Below, one piece after another: positions 44,600-57,829 of a DNA stretch of 64,000 bases. Both the position numbers and the translations under genes were made by a program. Within the stretch, counting starts at the first letter, position 1. The number at the start of each line of letters is the position of its first letter. The notes under the pieces were generated by a model, which worked only from the letters and a program-made list of their open reading frames with translations, did no database searches and had not been told where the DNA came from. Origin of the DNA: Manihot esculenta (Eukaryota > Streptophyta > Magnoliopsida > Malpighiales > Euphorbiaceae); assembly GCF_001659605.2 (NCBI RefSeq), contig NC_035163.2, positions 29,972,158-30,036,157 on the forward strand. Reading direction: 5' to 3'.

Positions 44600-45776
44600 T
44601 AGTTCACAGTTTATCTCCTCATCTTCTTTCTCTCGATCCAACATGTTAACTATCTTCTGGGTAAAAGACTCATTTGATTTATGACCTTACTGATTACACT
44701 GATAACACTTTCCAACATAAGGTCTTGCATAGGGGTTATCTACCTTCTTCACTTCTTTATCTCGGCCCGCATTCAAAGGTTGCTTGCCTGCTACCTTATT
44801 GCCCATAGGCTGTCTGTTAAAGTTTCTAAAATTACTATGCTCTAGCTAGTTCGTAGTAGCTTTATTCACACCCTCTGATCCCACAACATCTCTGAATCTC
44901 CTAAAATTCCTCCTGCCTCTTTCCTGCTGTATTAATTCAGCCTTTAGAGCTAAATTCTTTGCTTCACTCAAAAATCAAATTACTTGTGCGCAAATTATGT
45001 CTTTCAAAGTCAATAGTAACCCTTCTAAATATCAAGGCATTTTGTTGCCCTTCAAACTCTAACAAATTATTTTGCTCCGCTAGCCTCATAAATTTAGTTG
45101 TATTCTCATGAACTGTCCTACTATCCTGCTGACACCTCTGATACTGTTGGAGCAGAATTTGTTCATAATCAGGTGGTAAAAATTCTAACTTCAGCAAATG
45201 TTTTATCCTATACTAGGTTCGGATAGAAAATTTCCCTTCTCTTTTCAGCTTAGATTGTACTCGCTCCCACCAAGCCGAAGCCATCCTTTTCAAACGATAG
45301 ACAACTAATTTTACTCTCCTTTCTACCAGAGTCTCCGGATATTCGAAGTACCTTTCTATCTCAGCAATCCAATCTAAAAATTTTCCAATTCCTAAGCTAT
45401 CATTAAAGTAAGGAATATCTACCCGTAATAAAAAATCTCCACTATCTCGAGCTTCGTACTACCTCTGTTCATAACCAGCCCTTCGTTGATTTCGATTGAA
45501 CCGAGGTGGTTCTAGATCGAACCGAGGTTATTCTAAATGGAATTCTTCTTCCGAATCATCCTCCTCGTAAGCAAGTTGCCTACGTGTTGGGTTTAGTCTA
45601 TTGATAGGTTCACCACGAGCAGCATATCCTAGTTGTCTCCTATCATCATTCCTTTCCCTGTTTGGTCTGACTCCTAAAGCATCCAGACGATCTGCAAGCT
45701 CCTGAAAGCGTTCTTCAAAATGTCTGGACAAACGCTCTATCTGTTGCTCAAAGTGTTGCTCCAATCGTTGTAACAT
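44600..45776 (-). pseudogene. Old chromovirus gag pieces
   Basis: The N-terminal piece (45776-45528) starts MLQRLEQHFEQQ, a likely coiled coil followed by an Arg-rich part. A capsid-like piece (45197-44964) reads [20 protein letters not shown] zinc motif CYQCNQ-stop-GHKS lies near 44684-44722 with a stop inside it. The parts are in order but out of frame with each other. Confidence 0.8.
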
Positions 45777-45861
45777 CCTGTCCCCTTGTGGGCTCCACCC
45801 TCCTAATCATCGTCACGGAGAGCACCGTCATTGCCATTGGTCGCCATGTTCTGATATCACT

Positions 45862-46254
45862 TGACACAGCGTAAAAAGTATTCAAAAGTAAATTCTAAAT
45901 AGATTTAGAGAAAAGCGTATAATTCTGAATAGAAAAATAAGATATCTCACAAAATATGACGTCTATTTTAAATAAACATATAAAAAGATTTTAAAAAATT
46001 TAAAAATAATAATAAAAAATTTCAGAGGCCATTTTAAGGTCTTAAATAATATTTTTAAGCCTTGTAACTAGCCATTACATAGTCGAAAGCACTTTACAAC
46101 CGTAAATCTTTAGATGAATTTTTCGAATTGAGATTTTAATAGTGATTTTAACACTCGTAATAAAAATTATTATTAAAATAAGTTTTACTGATCAATTATT
46201 GCGTTTACGGTGGTCCGCCATTTCAAATATTAGGCGTGGTCTGGGTCCGCATCA
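45862..46254 (-). repeat. 5' LTR of the old chromovirus (approximate edges)
   Basis: The left edge TGACACAG is adjacent to the degraded primer site at about 45845-45860. The right edge is ...CGCATCA. It is AT-rich and diverged from its partner at 38434-38921. Confidence 0.7.
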
Positions 46255-47600
46255 GTTTTACATTATCTTTTATTTGTTTTATATAACTTGTGGTGAAAGA
46301 ACAGAGGACCAATGAGCTTAATTAAAGTAGATTATTTTCTTTTCTTATTATGGAGAGCCCCTCTCTCATTTAGTTTATGTTTTTTCAAGCCTAATTGATT
46401 ATTTTAATGATTTTGAGTATGTCTTTGTTAACCAGAATGATCTTAATCTAATATTTTTAGTCTGGTTGGTAAAGATAAGAGCTGTATCTCTTATTTTAAG
46501 TGCACTAAATTGATACTGGAGAACATCTCCTTAATATAGTCCAAAGAGAAAATCTAATCTAGTAATTTAAAATTGACACAATAATATTTCTGACATCATA
46601 TCTTCATTTTTTTTTTATATTTAAAGTTTACTCCAAATTAATTGATTTGCATGAGTAAAGATTTTAAAAGGACTCTATAATACTTATAAGTAATTATCAT
46701 TAGCAACAAGTTTTTACTTTATTAAAATTTTTTCTAGAATTCGGTATTTTTCAGTGTAAGTCGAATATTTTATAATATTTATTATTTTATATATAGTAAA
46801 TATTTGCTAAAAATATTTTATCTCTTAATAAATCGATTCAGTATAAATAAAATTTAATTTCAGTCTAATATAAATTTCAACATAACTTTAAGGAATTTTT
46901 TTTAAAATAAATTATATGCAATCATGGAAAGAAATGCAATAATTCTTCCTCTTTCTCTTTTCTTTTTCCTTTTTTCTCTATGCTTTGGGGTCACTAATAA
47001 AATTGTCACCAAAATTCGTTGTAATCCCTTTTTTTCATAGTTTTCTTGTGTTTTCTTTGAATAGAATATGGATCGTTAACTTTTCTTTTGCTAGAGATTT
47101 CAGTCCCCAAATATAAATAATGGTTATTTCATTAATATGGAAATGAATATATTATTATTTAAAATATTATTTTTCTTCTTTTTTTTTCGATATTATCCTT
47201 CATTTAAATAATCTTAAAATAGAAATTTTTATCTTTTTTGTAGTTAAAGAACAACTATATTGTAATTATTTTATAATAATTAAAATGATGGCAGTTCAAA
47301 AGGAAATTTACAGATTTTAGTTTCGTATAGTTTCCTTGAAGGCAGAAGAAAGAGAATTTGAGGGGAATTTTTTTTAGAGTCCAAAATTGATGGTAGAAAG
47401 AACTAAAGCCTTATGCGGCATCTGCATAAAGCAAAGCACAATATATTTTTATGCTTTTTCTAAGTGCTCAAGAGTTGCTATCGCTAATATTTTGCTCAAT
47501 CCCACACACGAGTTTTTTTTTTCCTCTTTATATTCTTACGAATATAACAAACCTCTATAGATCCGGTTTAGATAATAATTTTTTATATTTAATAATTATA
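46255..47600. other. AT-rich intergenic stretch
   Basis: No gene was supported. Small ORFs here have no recognisable features. Confidence 0.5.
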
Positions 47601-47620
47601 AAAAAAAATATTTATCTTTT

Positions 47621-47713
47621 TTTTTTGAGAAATAGGTTTTGGGGGAGTCGAAACTTAGACCTTTCAAACTTACAGAATGCACTTTCCACCAGACTAAACC
47701 TTGGAGTGCAAAA
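47621..47713 (-). mobile_element. Short SINE copy with 20-bp target site duplication
   Basis: On the minus strand it begins at GCACTCCAAGG, has a box A-like TAGTCTGGTGG and a box B-like region AAGTTTCGACTCC, and ends CTATTTCTC followed by an A run. Both flanks carry the same 20 bases, AAAAAAAATATTTATCTTTT (47601-47620 and 47714-47733), the size expected for LINE-driven insertion. The body is about 90 bp, short for a plant SINE, so it may be 5'-truncated or a short subtype. Confidence 0.75.
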
Positions 47714-47733
47714 AAAAAAAATATTTATCTTTT

Positions 47734-50700
47734 ATTACCTTACTTTGTTTTATAAAATCTCTATTCATTCCATTAAAATACAGCTTAAAAGGATTCAGAT
47801 TTTTGGCTCGGACCGTGTCTTGTGTTATAGAAGTGAAGCATGAAACCCCACTAAATAATAATCAAAAGGTGGATGTTAGAGGCAGACAAGGCGGTCCTAG
47901 GGCATGCGTGCTGCCCAGTGCCCAGCGCAGCCAACACTGCTAGTGGACTGACCTAATTTGGAATCAAATTGGGACCATTGCCTATAATCAAGGCTTGAGA
48001 ATTTTCATGTACTACTTCTACTACTGCTATAGCTCTTGCTGCATTCACTTCTCCCTTTTATCCATATGCAGGCCACCAGGAATTGGTTCCCTGCCCTCTT
48101 TGTTTCCCAGGAAAATGCTAAACGCAGCATTCAATGAGATTATTAACTTGGTGTCATCATCTCCTTGTCAACTTTCTTACCTAATTTTTAAATTAGTAAA
48201 CAGGGTTGTTAGCATCCCAAGCAGAATGATTGCCCTCATTTGGAATCCTACAAATAAAATAAAAAATACCCAAACCTTTTGGTTTTTTTTTTTTTCAATT
48301 ATAACTAATATTTTTAATTTTATTTAATTTAATCTATTTGTAAAAAGTTTGTATTTCCATTTTGCCTAAAATAAACATACTAAGACGGCTTCTGATTTCG
48401 ATGTCTTGCATCTTAGGAATTCTCTTAATCATGTATTAAAATAATTTTTTTAATAATATTAATGTTGCAATCAATCAAATTTAAGATGGCCCTAGCATGT
48501 CTCATCTATATTCAATTGTTTTTTTTTTTTTTTTTTTTGCTGCTTTTGTTATTTTCCTTTATTTATAAATTATTTACAATAATTAGTGGTTTCTACTTCT
48601 ATCTTTTGCTCATTGTTTTTGACTAATCCTTTCATTTTTAACAGTGAATTTGCGTTATTATGATGGAAGAAAGAGACATCCATGCAGATAGTACATCACA
48701 AATACAAGTTCTTTCTTTTTTTTTTTTATTATGCTGAGATTTGTCGTATTTCAGTGTTGAAATAAATCCTTAATATTTGACCCAAACAGAAAATTCTTAA
48801 ACGAAAATAAATGTAAAATACTAACATTACAATAAGATAAAACTACAAGGCTAATTTTGGCACGGGCTAGAGGTTTTCATATGAGTCGGTGCAGAGGCCT
48901 AGGATATTCAGAGACAGATGAGGCCGATGCTTAGTGAAGAAGAATATTGCGAATGGGCCGCATCTTCTGCTGCTCAGCGCTCGCAATATAATTGGATAAA
49001 AGCCGAGTCTCCAACAGTTACTATTTCAATGGCTTCGACAAAATATTTCTTTTTTGTATTTCTTTTGAATAAACTGTTTGGTTGGAGTGTTTCTGTCCCT
49101 CGTTTTTGGTTATCGAAGAAGGTCATACTTCCTTATTTCAGGAATTCTTGTTGCATTTTTTGTATTTGTAAAAATGCTTGGATAGAGTTGTGAACCTGTC
49201 ACTGTTGCTAGATATGTGAATGGCAAATGTTACCATCAACTTAGTCACAGCTTGGAATTTGTTAGGTATTTAATTGCATATTTATACTAACTCCCACACT
49301 CTGTTTTATTGAACTTATGGTTGGTCATTGGAGGTTTTTATGAGCTTTGGGATCATGTTTAAAGCCACTGTGCTTTCAGAGATCTTCCCTGCTGGTGCTC
49401 TACTTGCCTAGGAAGTAGGAAGGAAATTTTTGCTGATGTTAAAATAATTTGATTGCCTTGAAGAGTTACAGTTTTGATAGACGCATACAGGTCAGTGGAT
49501 GGAAATGGGTAGGCATCTTGAATCCTACCATGAGGAAGCTTGATGGGTCCAAATTCCAGAGGATGTTGCTGTATGCTTCTTTTGTTATTTCAAATAATGA
49601 ATCACATATGTTTCACTCCATCTGACTTCGATCAGAAGATGTCGAGCTTGTCACCTTAATCGCATCATTGGTTGGGGTTATATTTCATTACTGTCGTAGA
49701 ATAAAGGAATGAACTTGTTGGCATTAAATTTACTGGAAACTGAAGCTAATTACATATGAGTTGAAGACTTGCCGAGGTATACTCTTCCCTGCACTAACGA
49801 AAGGGAGATCATAACATCATCTCTCTTTAAGTTGTAAACTTGAAAAATGCATAATCTCAGCGAGTACAAACTCCAAATCTCTTATTGCTTCTTCTTTTGT
49901 GGTCCATCAACTTTCCCTGAACCCCACCATAAAAACACATTTGTTCTTCAGGTCGACTCTTTGGACAGCATTAGAAACCAACAAGAAGGTCAGATTTGGG
50001 AACAATAGCTAGCCCACCCACATGTGAAGGAGACAGGAATGCTCATGCGGCAAGCTGATGTTGCTTCCCACGTGGTGGGGTCCTCCAAATTTAACTCTCT
50101 CTACTCTCCTTCCCCCAACTGAAAATTGGGCCCATTATCCTAATTTTAAAGCCGTAGAACACACACCAGCTTAAAATATTATATTTAATTCTATATTTTA
50201 GATAATATTTAATATATTTTATTATAATATGTTATTTTTCAATTGAACGAATTTATATATTTAAATATATACAAAAAATTTTATAAATTCTTGTCTCGTC
50301 CCATAAGTTCAAGTTCAATCACTATAATCCTCTACAGTCTTTCTTTTTCACAAGGACTGAATTTTTTTCATTTGAATTTAACATTTGGCAATGGTGTTAG
50401 ATGTTCAAGTTGGCTCACTTTAATGATCTAATCAGCACTGAACTTTTTCAATTAACACAAATAAATCCAGTTTCATCTAAGTGGGTCACATGTTCACTGG
50501 TGCTGGATGAAAACCATTATTTCTTTCCTACATTAAAAATTTAACTTTAATTTTGGGAATTATTTATTGCTGTTCATACTTACTTCAGCTTTCTATATAT
50601 GTACGATTTTTTTTTATTAAAAAAAACTGAATTTAATTAATCATATAGTAAGAATAACTTTTATGTGAAATTATTCCATTGAGCTGCATGTGCGGCTTTT

Positions 50701-53700
50701 AGGCATATGGTTCCCACCTGATAAGACTTGCTCCAGTGTTTATCTACTAAATAATGGGTATGGGCATATCAATGTCGTCTCGTGTTGTCCAGTTTGTCTT
50801 TGTTTCATCCACACCAACTTGGATTTACGAATACATTCGAGTTAATTGAAATATTAACTTTTCTTTTTCTTTTTTTTAAGTGATGGGCATTGTTGGCAAT
50901 TACAGAGCTTAGGCCAAAAGATCCTACAATAGTAGGCAGCTGGGAGTTGGAAGTTGAAATAGTTTTTTGAGCCCCATATGATTGAAGCAAAATGAACAAC
51001 ACAAAGGGGAAGTACCCAAATATAAAAAATGAAAATAGATGGTGTCCCACTTAATAAAATAACAGGCAAAGCCAACCAACATCTTCCATCTAATGACAAT
51101 GATTTATGATGATGATGACAAGCATGCAGAAGCAAATTGGAGAGCAAAATCATGATTGAGTATAATTGGTTTTTGGGTTTAAAGGATTGCCCGCAATAAC
51201 AAACATAAAAAAGTAAACCTTGCTTAATTATATATATTTGTAAGTCCTTAAAATGGCAATGATAAGGAAGGGTTTTAGGGTTGCAAGAGTTAAATGATAT
51301 TTGGTAGGAGGAGTGGGTGATGAGGAATCATTGGTTGGGTGGGGAAGAGAGGAATCCTTGGTTGAAAGGTAAGAGCAAGAAGATTAATGCATGTGGGATA
51401 CCATGTGAAGGGCATTAAATTTTTAACTAACTCAAACCTCCTCACAAAATCCCATGTGAGGAATCATTGACCTAGAACAATGGATATAGAGCTAAAAACC
51501 CCCAGAAACCATGCTGGAAAAGATTATGCATTTATATATAGTTAAATTAAGATATGGCTAACTAATCTCCATTAATGGGAATCCAAGCTAATGCCATAAT
51601 TCACTAGACAAATAATAAACAAGAGTTGATAGTTGTTGTTTCTTTTGATTTTACATCTCCTTTGAGTGGCTTGGCTATACATAGATAACTTGGCATAAAC
51701 TATTAACCCATGTTTATAAGCTTGTTTGGAATAGTGAAAAATAAGATACAAAGGAAAACGGAAAAAATGGAAAGATAATTAGAAAAGAAAGAAAAATAAA
51801 GAGAAAAATAGCTAATATAAAAAAAACATTTATTTTCCTTCGGTTTGAAAAGAAAATAAGAGAAAAGTGAAAAAATAAAAAAGATTAATTAGTATTTTTT
51901 GGCGACTAAATAGAAGAGAACCAATATAATACAACTCTATATTTTCAAATTTATTTATTAAAATATAAATTAATTGAGGAACCATTGCACATATCCATAC
52001 AGGGAGAAATCTCAAAAACCAGTTTGATTATTGTTTTTTTGCATACCAAAAATTGAAAAATAAACCTATCAAACTCCAAGATTAACGAGTACCCATTTTG
52101 TTTTTAGTGAAGAATTGTCCTTGTATTCAGACAACATACAATTTTCCAATGCCATAATGGATCAACTTGTGATTCCTGGAAGATACAGCCAGTAGAAAAA
52201 ACCATTGTGGCCACTGCAATTTTGCCTGGCATCTACCGGACAAGTCCTTGCTTACTTGGATGCATGACATGACCAAACTAAAACTTGGCCAATTCTTGAA
52301 CATCTGTTGTATTAATTGGCTACTGTTCAAGCCTAGCAAACCCCACAGATTTGTCCTTAACTTGTTTGTGGATCTATATACATCAGCAGTATACATTTGA
52401 CTGCAGATTTGCGTTTCTATTTGAAAAGCCAGGAAGCTTTAAATAATGAATAATTTTGGAGATTCTGTTTGTTTATAGACAGTATTCGAAATTTACTGAT
52501 TCAAATAATCTAAATTCACGTCATATGGAACTGGATTATTAAAAGAGAATAAAGAGTTTTTCTAAAATTTTTATAAATACTTCTATAGTAAAGACTCAAA
52601 CTTAAAATCTCTATTTAAAAAAGAAAAAAGTAATTATGAATTTACACTATTGAAGGTAACCTTTTGCAGCATAAATGGGCCACACTTAATATATTTATGT
52701 TTCTCTCTGAAATATCAATTCAAATGTATGAATAGTAAGTTAGTAACATCCCTAGATTCTTTTGTAATAGTACTTTCTTTGTCTCATAGCTAGCTTTTAT
52801 TAATGTATTTTTATTGGCCAGAATTTTGAACCATAGTTTTTCCTTTTGCTGTTAACTATAATCAAACTCATATCGTTACTTATTTAAGAGATTGGCACTA
52901 CAAGCACAATACAATCAAGCTGTAAAGGAAAACTAGTACTTCAACTTCAAGGACAAAAACTCAATAGAATGTTCTTATTGTTGTTTTTTCTTCAAAATTT
53001 TGTTGCAGAGTCATGTGGAATTAACTCAGCAAATGTTTATAGTTCAGTAGCTCAAGATTTAGAGTTGCTTGTCTACTGATGTTCTTCTTTTTCCAAGATT
53101 GTTTGAATCATGAAGCATGGAAGCATGTGGTTCTTCATTATTGAATTGACATGAAATTTAAGAGTGCAAGTGCTTGTGTGCACCACCAAAGTCTTTGTAA
53201 TAATTGATTTATTGACATGATGAGTATTAATTTCTGATTAAATGATAATAATCCCAATTAATTCTTGGTCCTTTCTTGATTGAAAAAAAAAAAGGGTATT
53301 CTCAGTGAGACAATTAATTAAGGTGGTAGATAATCAACATAAGATTTAATAATCTATTTTAGTCACAATTTCTTTTGACTCTTTAGAGTGTAATGATAGC
53401 TGTTCTGACTAGGAAATGTTCATGTTGAGAATTGATAATCAACTTTTAATTTATTACTGAATATTTCAAAAGGCAAAGATTATTATTATTACACACACCT
53501 ACTTGACAATAATGTTTATTTTGTGGAAATTGATGATATACTTACTAGTTGATTATTACTTTCATTCATTATCTCAATAATGAACCCTTTTGATGGTTTG
53601 CTTTGGAAGAAAGGATTGATCATGAACATATATAATTTCCCATTACAATAAATAGAATAATGCCAAAATTGCAGCAATTTGGTTAATTTCATTGGTTGCA

Positions 53701-54359
53701 ACTTGACTTAATGTCTCTCCATATTGCTAAATTAATATAAAATTAACATAATATTTTTCTCTTTTTTTTATCAGAAATTAAATGGGTTGGAAATTTATCA
53801 TTTATAAATATATTAATAAAATTATTAATTGGAGAGATGTACATGTCAGAATAAGTGCTTAAATTTTTATGTAGAAAAAAAAATATATACTTCTAATTTA
53901 ATTATTAATGCATTTATATGTCAAGCAGCAGCTGGCCAGGCAGGCCCCAGATGGCCAGATCTTTCAATTGATAGTCTTTGCATAGAACTTTCATTTTAGA
54001 AATGAAGGACTCTAAACTTATTTGCTAAGGAGGAAAAAAGAACTAAAATAATTTTTTTAGTAGTAAATTATTAAGCTTATGAAACAGACCTATCATAGTC
54101 GGCCACGAGTCCAAAAATCTAAATGAAGTCAAGATGATTGTAAACTACTATGTAAGATGAAAGCAACGTTTGTAGCATGGACTGAGAAAAGTATCCATAA
54201 ACCAACCACAAAATTTAAATGTGGAAAATCTATGAGAAATCTTCTAATAATTGATTGCTTTCCATTTCAGTGGTGATGCTAAAGAATGTCAGTATGACAT
54301 CATGTTTAATGGAAAATTGGAAGAATATTCTGGTAAGAAATTTGCTTCTCTCTTACCAG
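47734..54359. other. Intergenic stretch, AT-rich
   Basis: About 6.6 kb with no gene I can support. It contains a T run of about 20 (near 48520-48538) and scattered small ORFs without family features (for example 48918-49193 plus, 52127-52396 minus). Remnants of old repeats are likely but could not be named. Confidence 0.5.
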
Positions 54360-54988
54360 AATAGAAAACTTTCTTTTTCTTAATTTGCTGGTTCATTTTC
54401 TAGGCAACTGCCCTTCTGTTTTGCCGTTTTATCAGCTCTCTTTGGTCTGCGAGCGGGGAGGCCTCCCTTTCCTTGATCCAGTTATGGGTCTCCCTCTCTA
54501 TCCCTGAGTTGGAGTATTGTTATTTTTTTTCTTTTTTATTTTTTGGTGGTGTCTTTTTGCAGCTGAAGCTATTGTTGTCTTTTTTTCTTTCTTCTTTGGA
54601 AGTTTGCTTTTGCAAGGATCATTAAGGGAGCAATCTATGCTACTCTTGATCTTAATCTAGAGACAAGGTGTAGCAAGCAACTGCATGTCTTCCTTGCATG
54701 GCTCAATCCTGCTTTTCCGAGTTTGTTAGAGCTCCAGGGTTGTTTGCCTTTGATCCCTTATTTCCTCCTAGCTTTGATTAGTTTCCTATGTCTGGTTTGA
54801 TGATCTCGTCTGGGAGCCAACAGTTTTGAGAACTTTGTATTTTCCTTCGGCGACAGTGCATAGATGGTCAGATCGTGTTGCTGAATCCGAGTTGGACCCC
54901 CAGATTAGCCTGGAGTTTCTTTGGATTGTTATTCTTTAGGTTGTTTGCTAAGTCTTTAATGAATATTTCATTTTTTCTAAAAAAAAGA
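54360..54988 (+). mobile_element. Possible LINE 3'-end fragment
   Basis: The stretch is less AT-rich than its surroundings, T-rich on the plus strand, and closes with TTAATGAATATTTCATTTTTTC followed by an A run, the style of plant L1 3' ends. No coding motif was found and no target duplication was confirmed, so this is weak. Confidence 0.3.
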
Positions 54989-55652
54989 GTTGCATATATA
55001 TATATATAAATAGTAGAAGTAATGTGATTGCCTAAAATAATGGATCGTGATATGAAAATTTGAAAAAAAAAAAAAAAGAATTGTTTGAAAGAGCTTATTG
55101 CTGTAATCATGCCAAAAAGTAGTCAGCATTATTGCCGGGGAAAACGAGGAGATCAAACTCCTTGGTCCATCCTTGCTCATGTTGTCAATTTTCTTCTTGC
55201 GTCACATTCAACCGTCAATGCAATGCATGACCAACAAATTATTTTGTATTCCAATTTATAAATAAAAATAAAGTATATGTAAATTTATCAAGTAAATTGA
55301 AATTCTCTAGATCTCTGATATTTGATGAAGTTTTTATGTTAAAAAATTGTTTTTGTAATTAAAATATTGTTCCTAACATAATTTTGAGCAAGTCCAGTCA
55401 AGAATTGAAGAATGAACCAAAACATGTTCTATTCAACCGAAAGTATCCATCCAAAAAAAAAAACTTACAAACTAAAAAATAGAACTAACCCACATGACCA
55501 AGGGCGATTAATTTTTTCTTTTCTTAAAAAAAAAAAAAAAATCCACCTAAATGGTAGAAAGGGCCAACCTCTGAGGCCCCTCTCCGACCAATCTTGTCTC
55601 ATTTTCCACTGCCGCATGCCCCTTATAACATGGAGGAAATTATGGCAGCTTT

Positions 55653-55658
<6 letters not shown>

Positions 55659-55710
<52 letters not shown>
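55659..55710 (+). repeat. (CT)18(ATCT)4 microsatellite in the DUF1677 leader
   Basis: 18 CT units are followed by four ATCT units, ending 219 bp upstream of the DUF1677 start codon, likely in its 5' UTR or core promoter. CT tracts near plant transcription starts are common. Confidence 0.95.
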
Positions 55711-55929
55711 CTGAATCAATCCCAGCATAAAAGCTCCCATATAACACCAAGCATACACTTATTTCTTGCACCAAAGAAACCCATCAACCACAGAGCCAGC
55801 AACCTTAAGCAAAGGAGAAAAGAAAATTTTTTGAGACTCATTCTCATCACTTGAAACGAGTTCCATCCACCCTTCCAAATTTAACCCATCAAAGAGCAAA
55901 GAGAAAGAAAAGGAAAGAGATCGATCATC

Positions 55930-56265
55930 ATGGAGATTGAATCTGTCAAGTGTGAGTGTTGTGGATTGAAAGAGGATTGTACCCAAGTCTATATAAGTGA
56001 AGTGAAGGAGAAATTCGGTGGAAAATGGCTATGTGGGTTGTGTTCAGAAGCTGTTAGAGATGAAGTTAGTAGAGGTAAAAAGGCATTTGGAATGGATGAA
56101 GCAGTTAGAGCTCACATGTCATTTTGTGGTAAAGTGAATTCAAATCCAGCTGTTGGAGTTGCTGATGGGATGAGGCAGATGCTGAGAAGACGCTCAGGAG
56201 ACTTGTCCTCTTCACCATCTTCTTCTAAGAAGTACACGAGATCAGCGAGCACCAAACTCTACTGA
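55930..56265 (+). CDS. DUF1677 family protein, single exon
   Basis: The 111-residue protein starts MEIESVKCECCGLKEDC and stops at TGA 56263-56265. Cys pattern CECC..C (residues 8-17), then GKWLCGLCSEAVRDEV (residues about 34-50) and HMSFC, is the signature of the plant DUF1677 family, probably a metal-binding fold. The C-terminal third is Ser/Arg/Lys-rich. Length and lack of introns fit the family. The role is unknown. The start is the first ATG after the CT tract that opens this frame, preceded by GATCATC. Confidence 0.92.
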   Translation: MEIESVKCECCGLKEDCTQVYISEVKEKFGGKWLCGLCSEAVRDEVSRGKKAFGMDEAVRAHMSFCGKVNSNPAVGVADGMRQMLRRRSGDLSSSPSSSKKYTRSASTKLY

Positions 56266-57829
56266 TCATTTGGGAGGGATCTTAATAACTTGCCTGCAAA
56301 AATTAACATGGATGGTTATGATCTTGTCTTGTATGTACAGGGGAATGAATGTTATTTCAAAGGAGGCTTCTTCTTAGTTTTGCTTTTTTTTCACTTTTCA
56401 TTTTTGGTATGCTTTTTCTTCTTCCTTTATTGGCTAATGAGACAAAAATTTTCAAGGGAAGATCCCCCCAATTTCATATGAATTAGTCAAGTTCCATACA
56501 TGGAAAAATAATTTTTTTTTTTAAAAAAAAAGGAGAGAAAAAGCCTTCAAAACCTTTCCTCTCTATAACGTCTATGGCAAATGTATAAACCTCAGTTTCA
56601 AGACTCTGGAGGATTTCAGTTTTTCTCCCCTTTCTCTTTTTTACTGCAATATTAAGGGTTAAAAATATTAATCCTCTCCCTTTTTTGATTTTTTTTATTT
56701 TATTTTTATGACAATTTTTTTCCTCCAATCAAACTAACCATGGAATTTGACATGGCAGCTTTGGAAATTTTGAGATATATTGTCATTGAGCTGTTTAATA
56801 AATTCATTAAATCTATGATTTATTTTATAAAAAAGAATTTAAATAAATTTTTATAAATTTATATAAAAAATTAATTTCTTTTAAAATGAAAAACATTTAA
56901 ATTAAAAAAAATAATTTTTTTATTTTAGTTAAAAAGAAAATCAAAATTTAAAATCATGTGAAATTCTTAGTTTCGTACAGGGAATAAAAGAAAATGAAAT
57001 TTAACTAACATATTTTCTCCTTAAATTCTCTCCCTGTAATAAAATAATTCAACTTATTTATGGACTATTTCGCAAATCAATTTAGGAAAAATAGATAAAA
57101 TTATTGTCTGAAGATTTATAAACAATAACTTGCACAATTGTTCTTGATTCATTGTGGCAATAAGATATTTTCCTAGCTGGCTGTACGTTGGATTTCAAAA
57201 ATAAAGAAAATCATAAACAAAATCTTAAGTTTTCCATTATTAAAATACAGCAAGCAATAATTAAGGGTCAACTTCCCACTACACCTAGAAACGACTGTTT
57301 CAACCTTATGCCATAAGCAATTTGAATGATTATTTATTATTTTCTTGCCCAAGTGGTTGTTCTTGAATCTTGATAATAATTAGTGATGAAAATGCAAAAA
57401 TGACTCATATTCATTAACTAACAACATTAATTAGCCTGTGGATATTAATTAAGGCCACTTCTTTTTTATAGCAAAAATAAATGAGCAATCAACCAAGTGG
57501 CCCCACATTAATTAAGAATTGGGAAAAAAAGAAGAAGAAAAGATTCATGACTTGCTGTGACAACAAAGTTTCACATGTGCATACATATAAAATCTTGAAT
57601 TATGAAGTTATTCGATTTGATTAGGTAACTCAATTAAATAATTTTTAAGTTTATAGAAATTAGTTTCAAAGATTTATTAATTAATGTTTACTTATCTGTT
57701 AATTACTTAATATTATTATAGAGGCAATGTAGTTTGTGTTTATGTAGATGGGAACATCTAGAATTGAATTCCAGAACTTGTGTATAGCAATGAAGGATAG
57801 TTTCAAAGTTTCAACGGTTAATTATGTGA
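56266..57829. other. Intergenic stretch after DUF1677
   Basis: The first few hundred bases are probably the 3' UTR. The rest is AT-rich with no supported gene. Confidence 0.5.

Larger units (their letters stand above)
38434..46254 (-). mobile_element. Old degraded Ty3/gypsy chromovirus (Reina/CRM-like pol), with two later insertions
   Basis: Order on the minus strand is 5' LTR (about 45862-46254), a degraded primer site (TGATATCAGAACATGG), gag pieces, protease, RT, RNase H, integrase and 3' LTR (about 38434-38921). All frames are riddled with stops and shifts. The integrase phrasing ([40 protein letters not shown]) resembles small chromoviruses of the Reina/CRM kind. The two LTRs are clearly related but much diverged, so this is far older than the Tekay copies. 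No clean target duplication was found. Insertions at 40217-40508 and 40628-42750 split its RNase H to integrase region. Confidence 0.85.

Noticed and set aside
48918..49193. 91-codon ORF as a gene
   Set aside because: It has no start context, no family resemblance, a composition like the surrounding spacer, and no neighbouring exon with a matching frame.
55412..55854. ORFs across the CT microsatellite
   Set aside because: They are Ser-Leu runs from the (CT)n tract in the DUF1677 leader, not coding.
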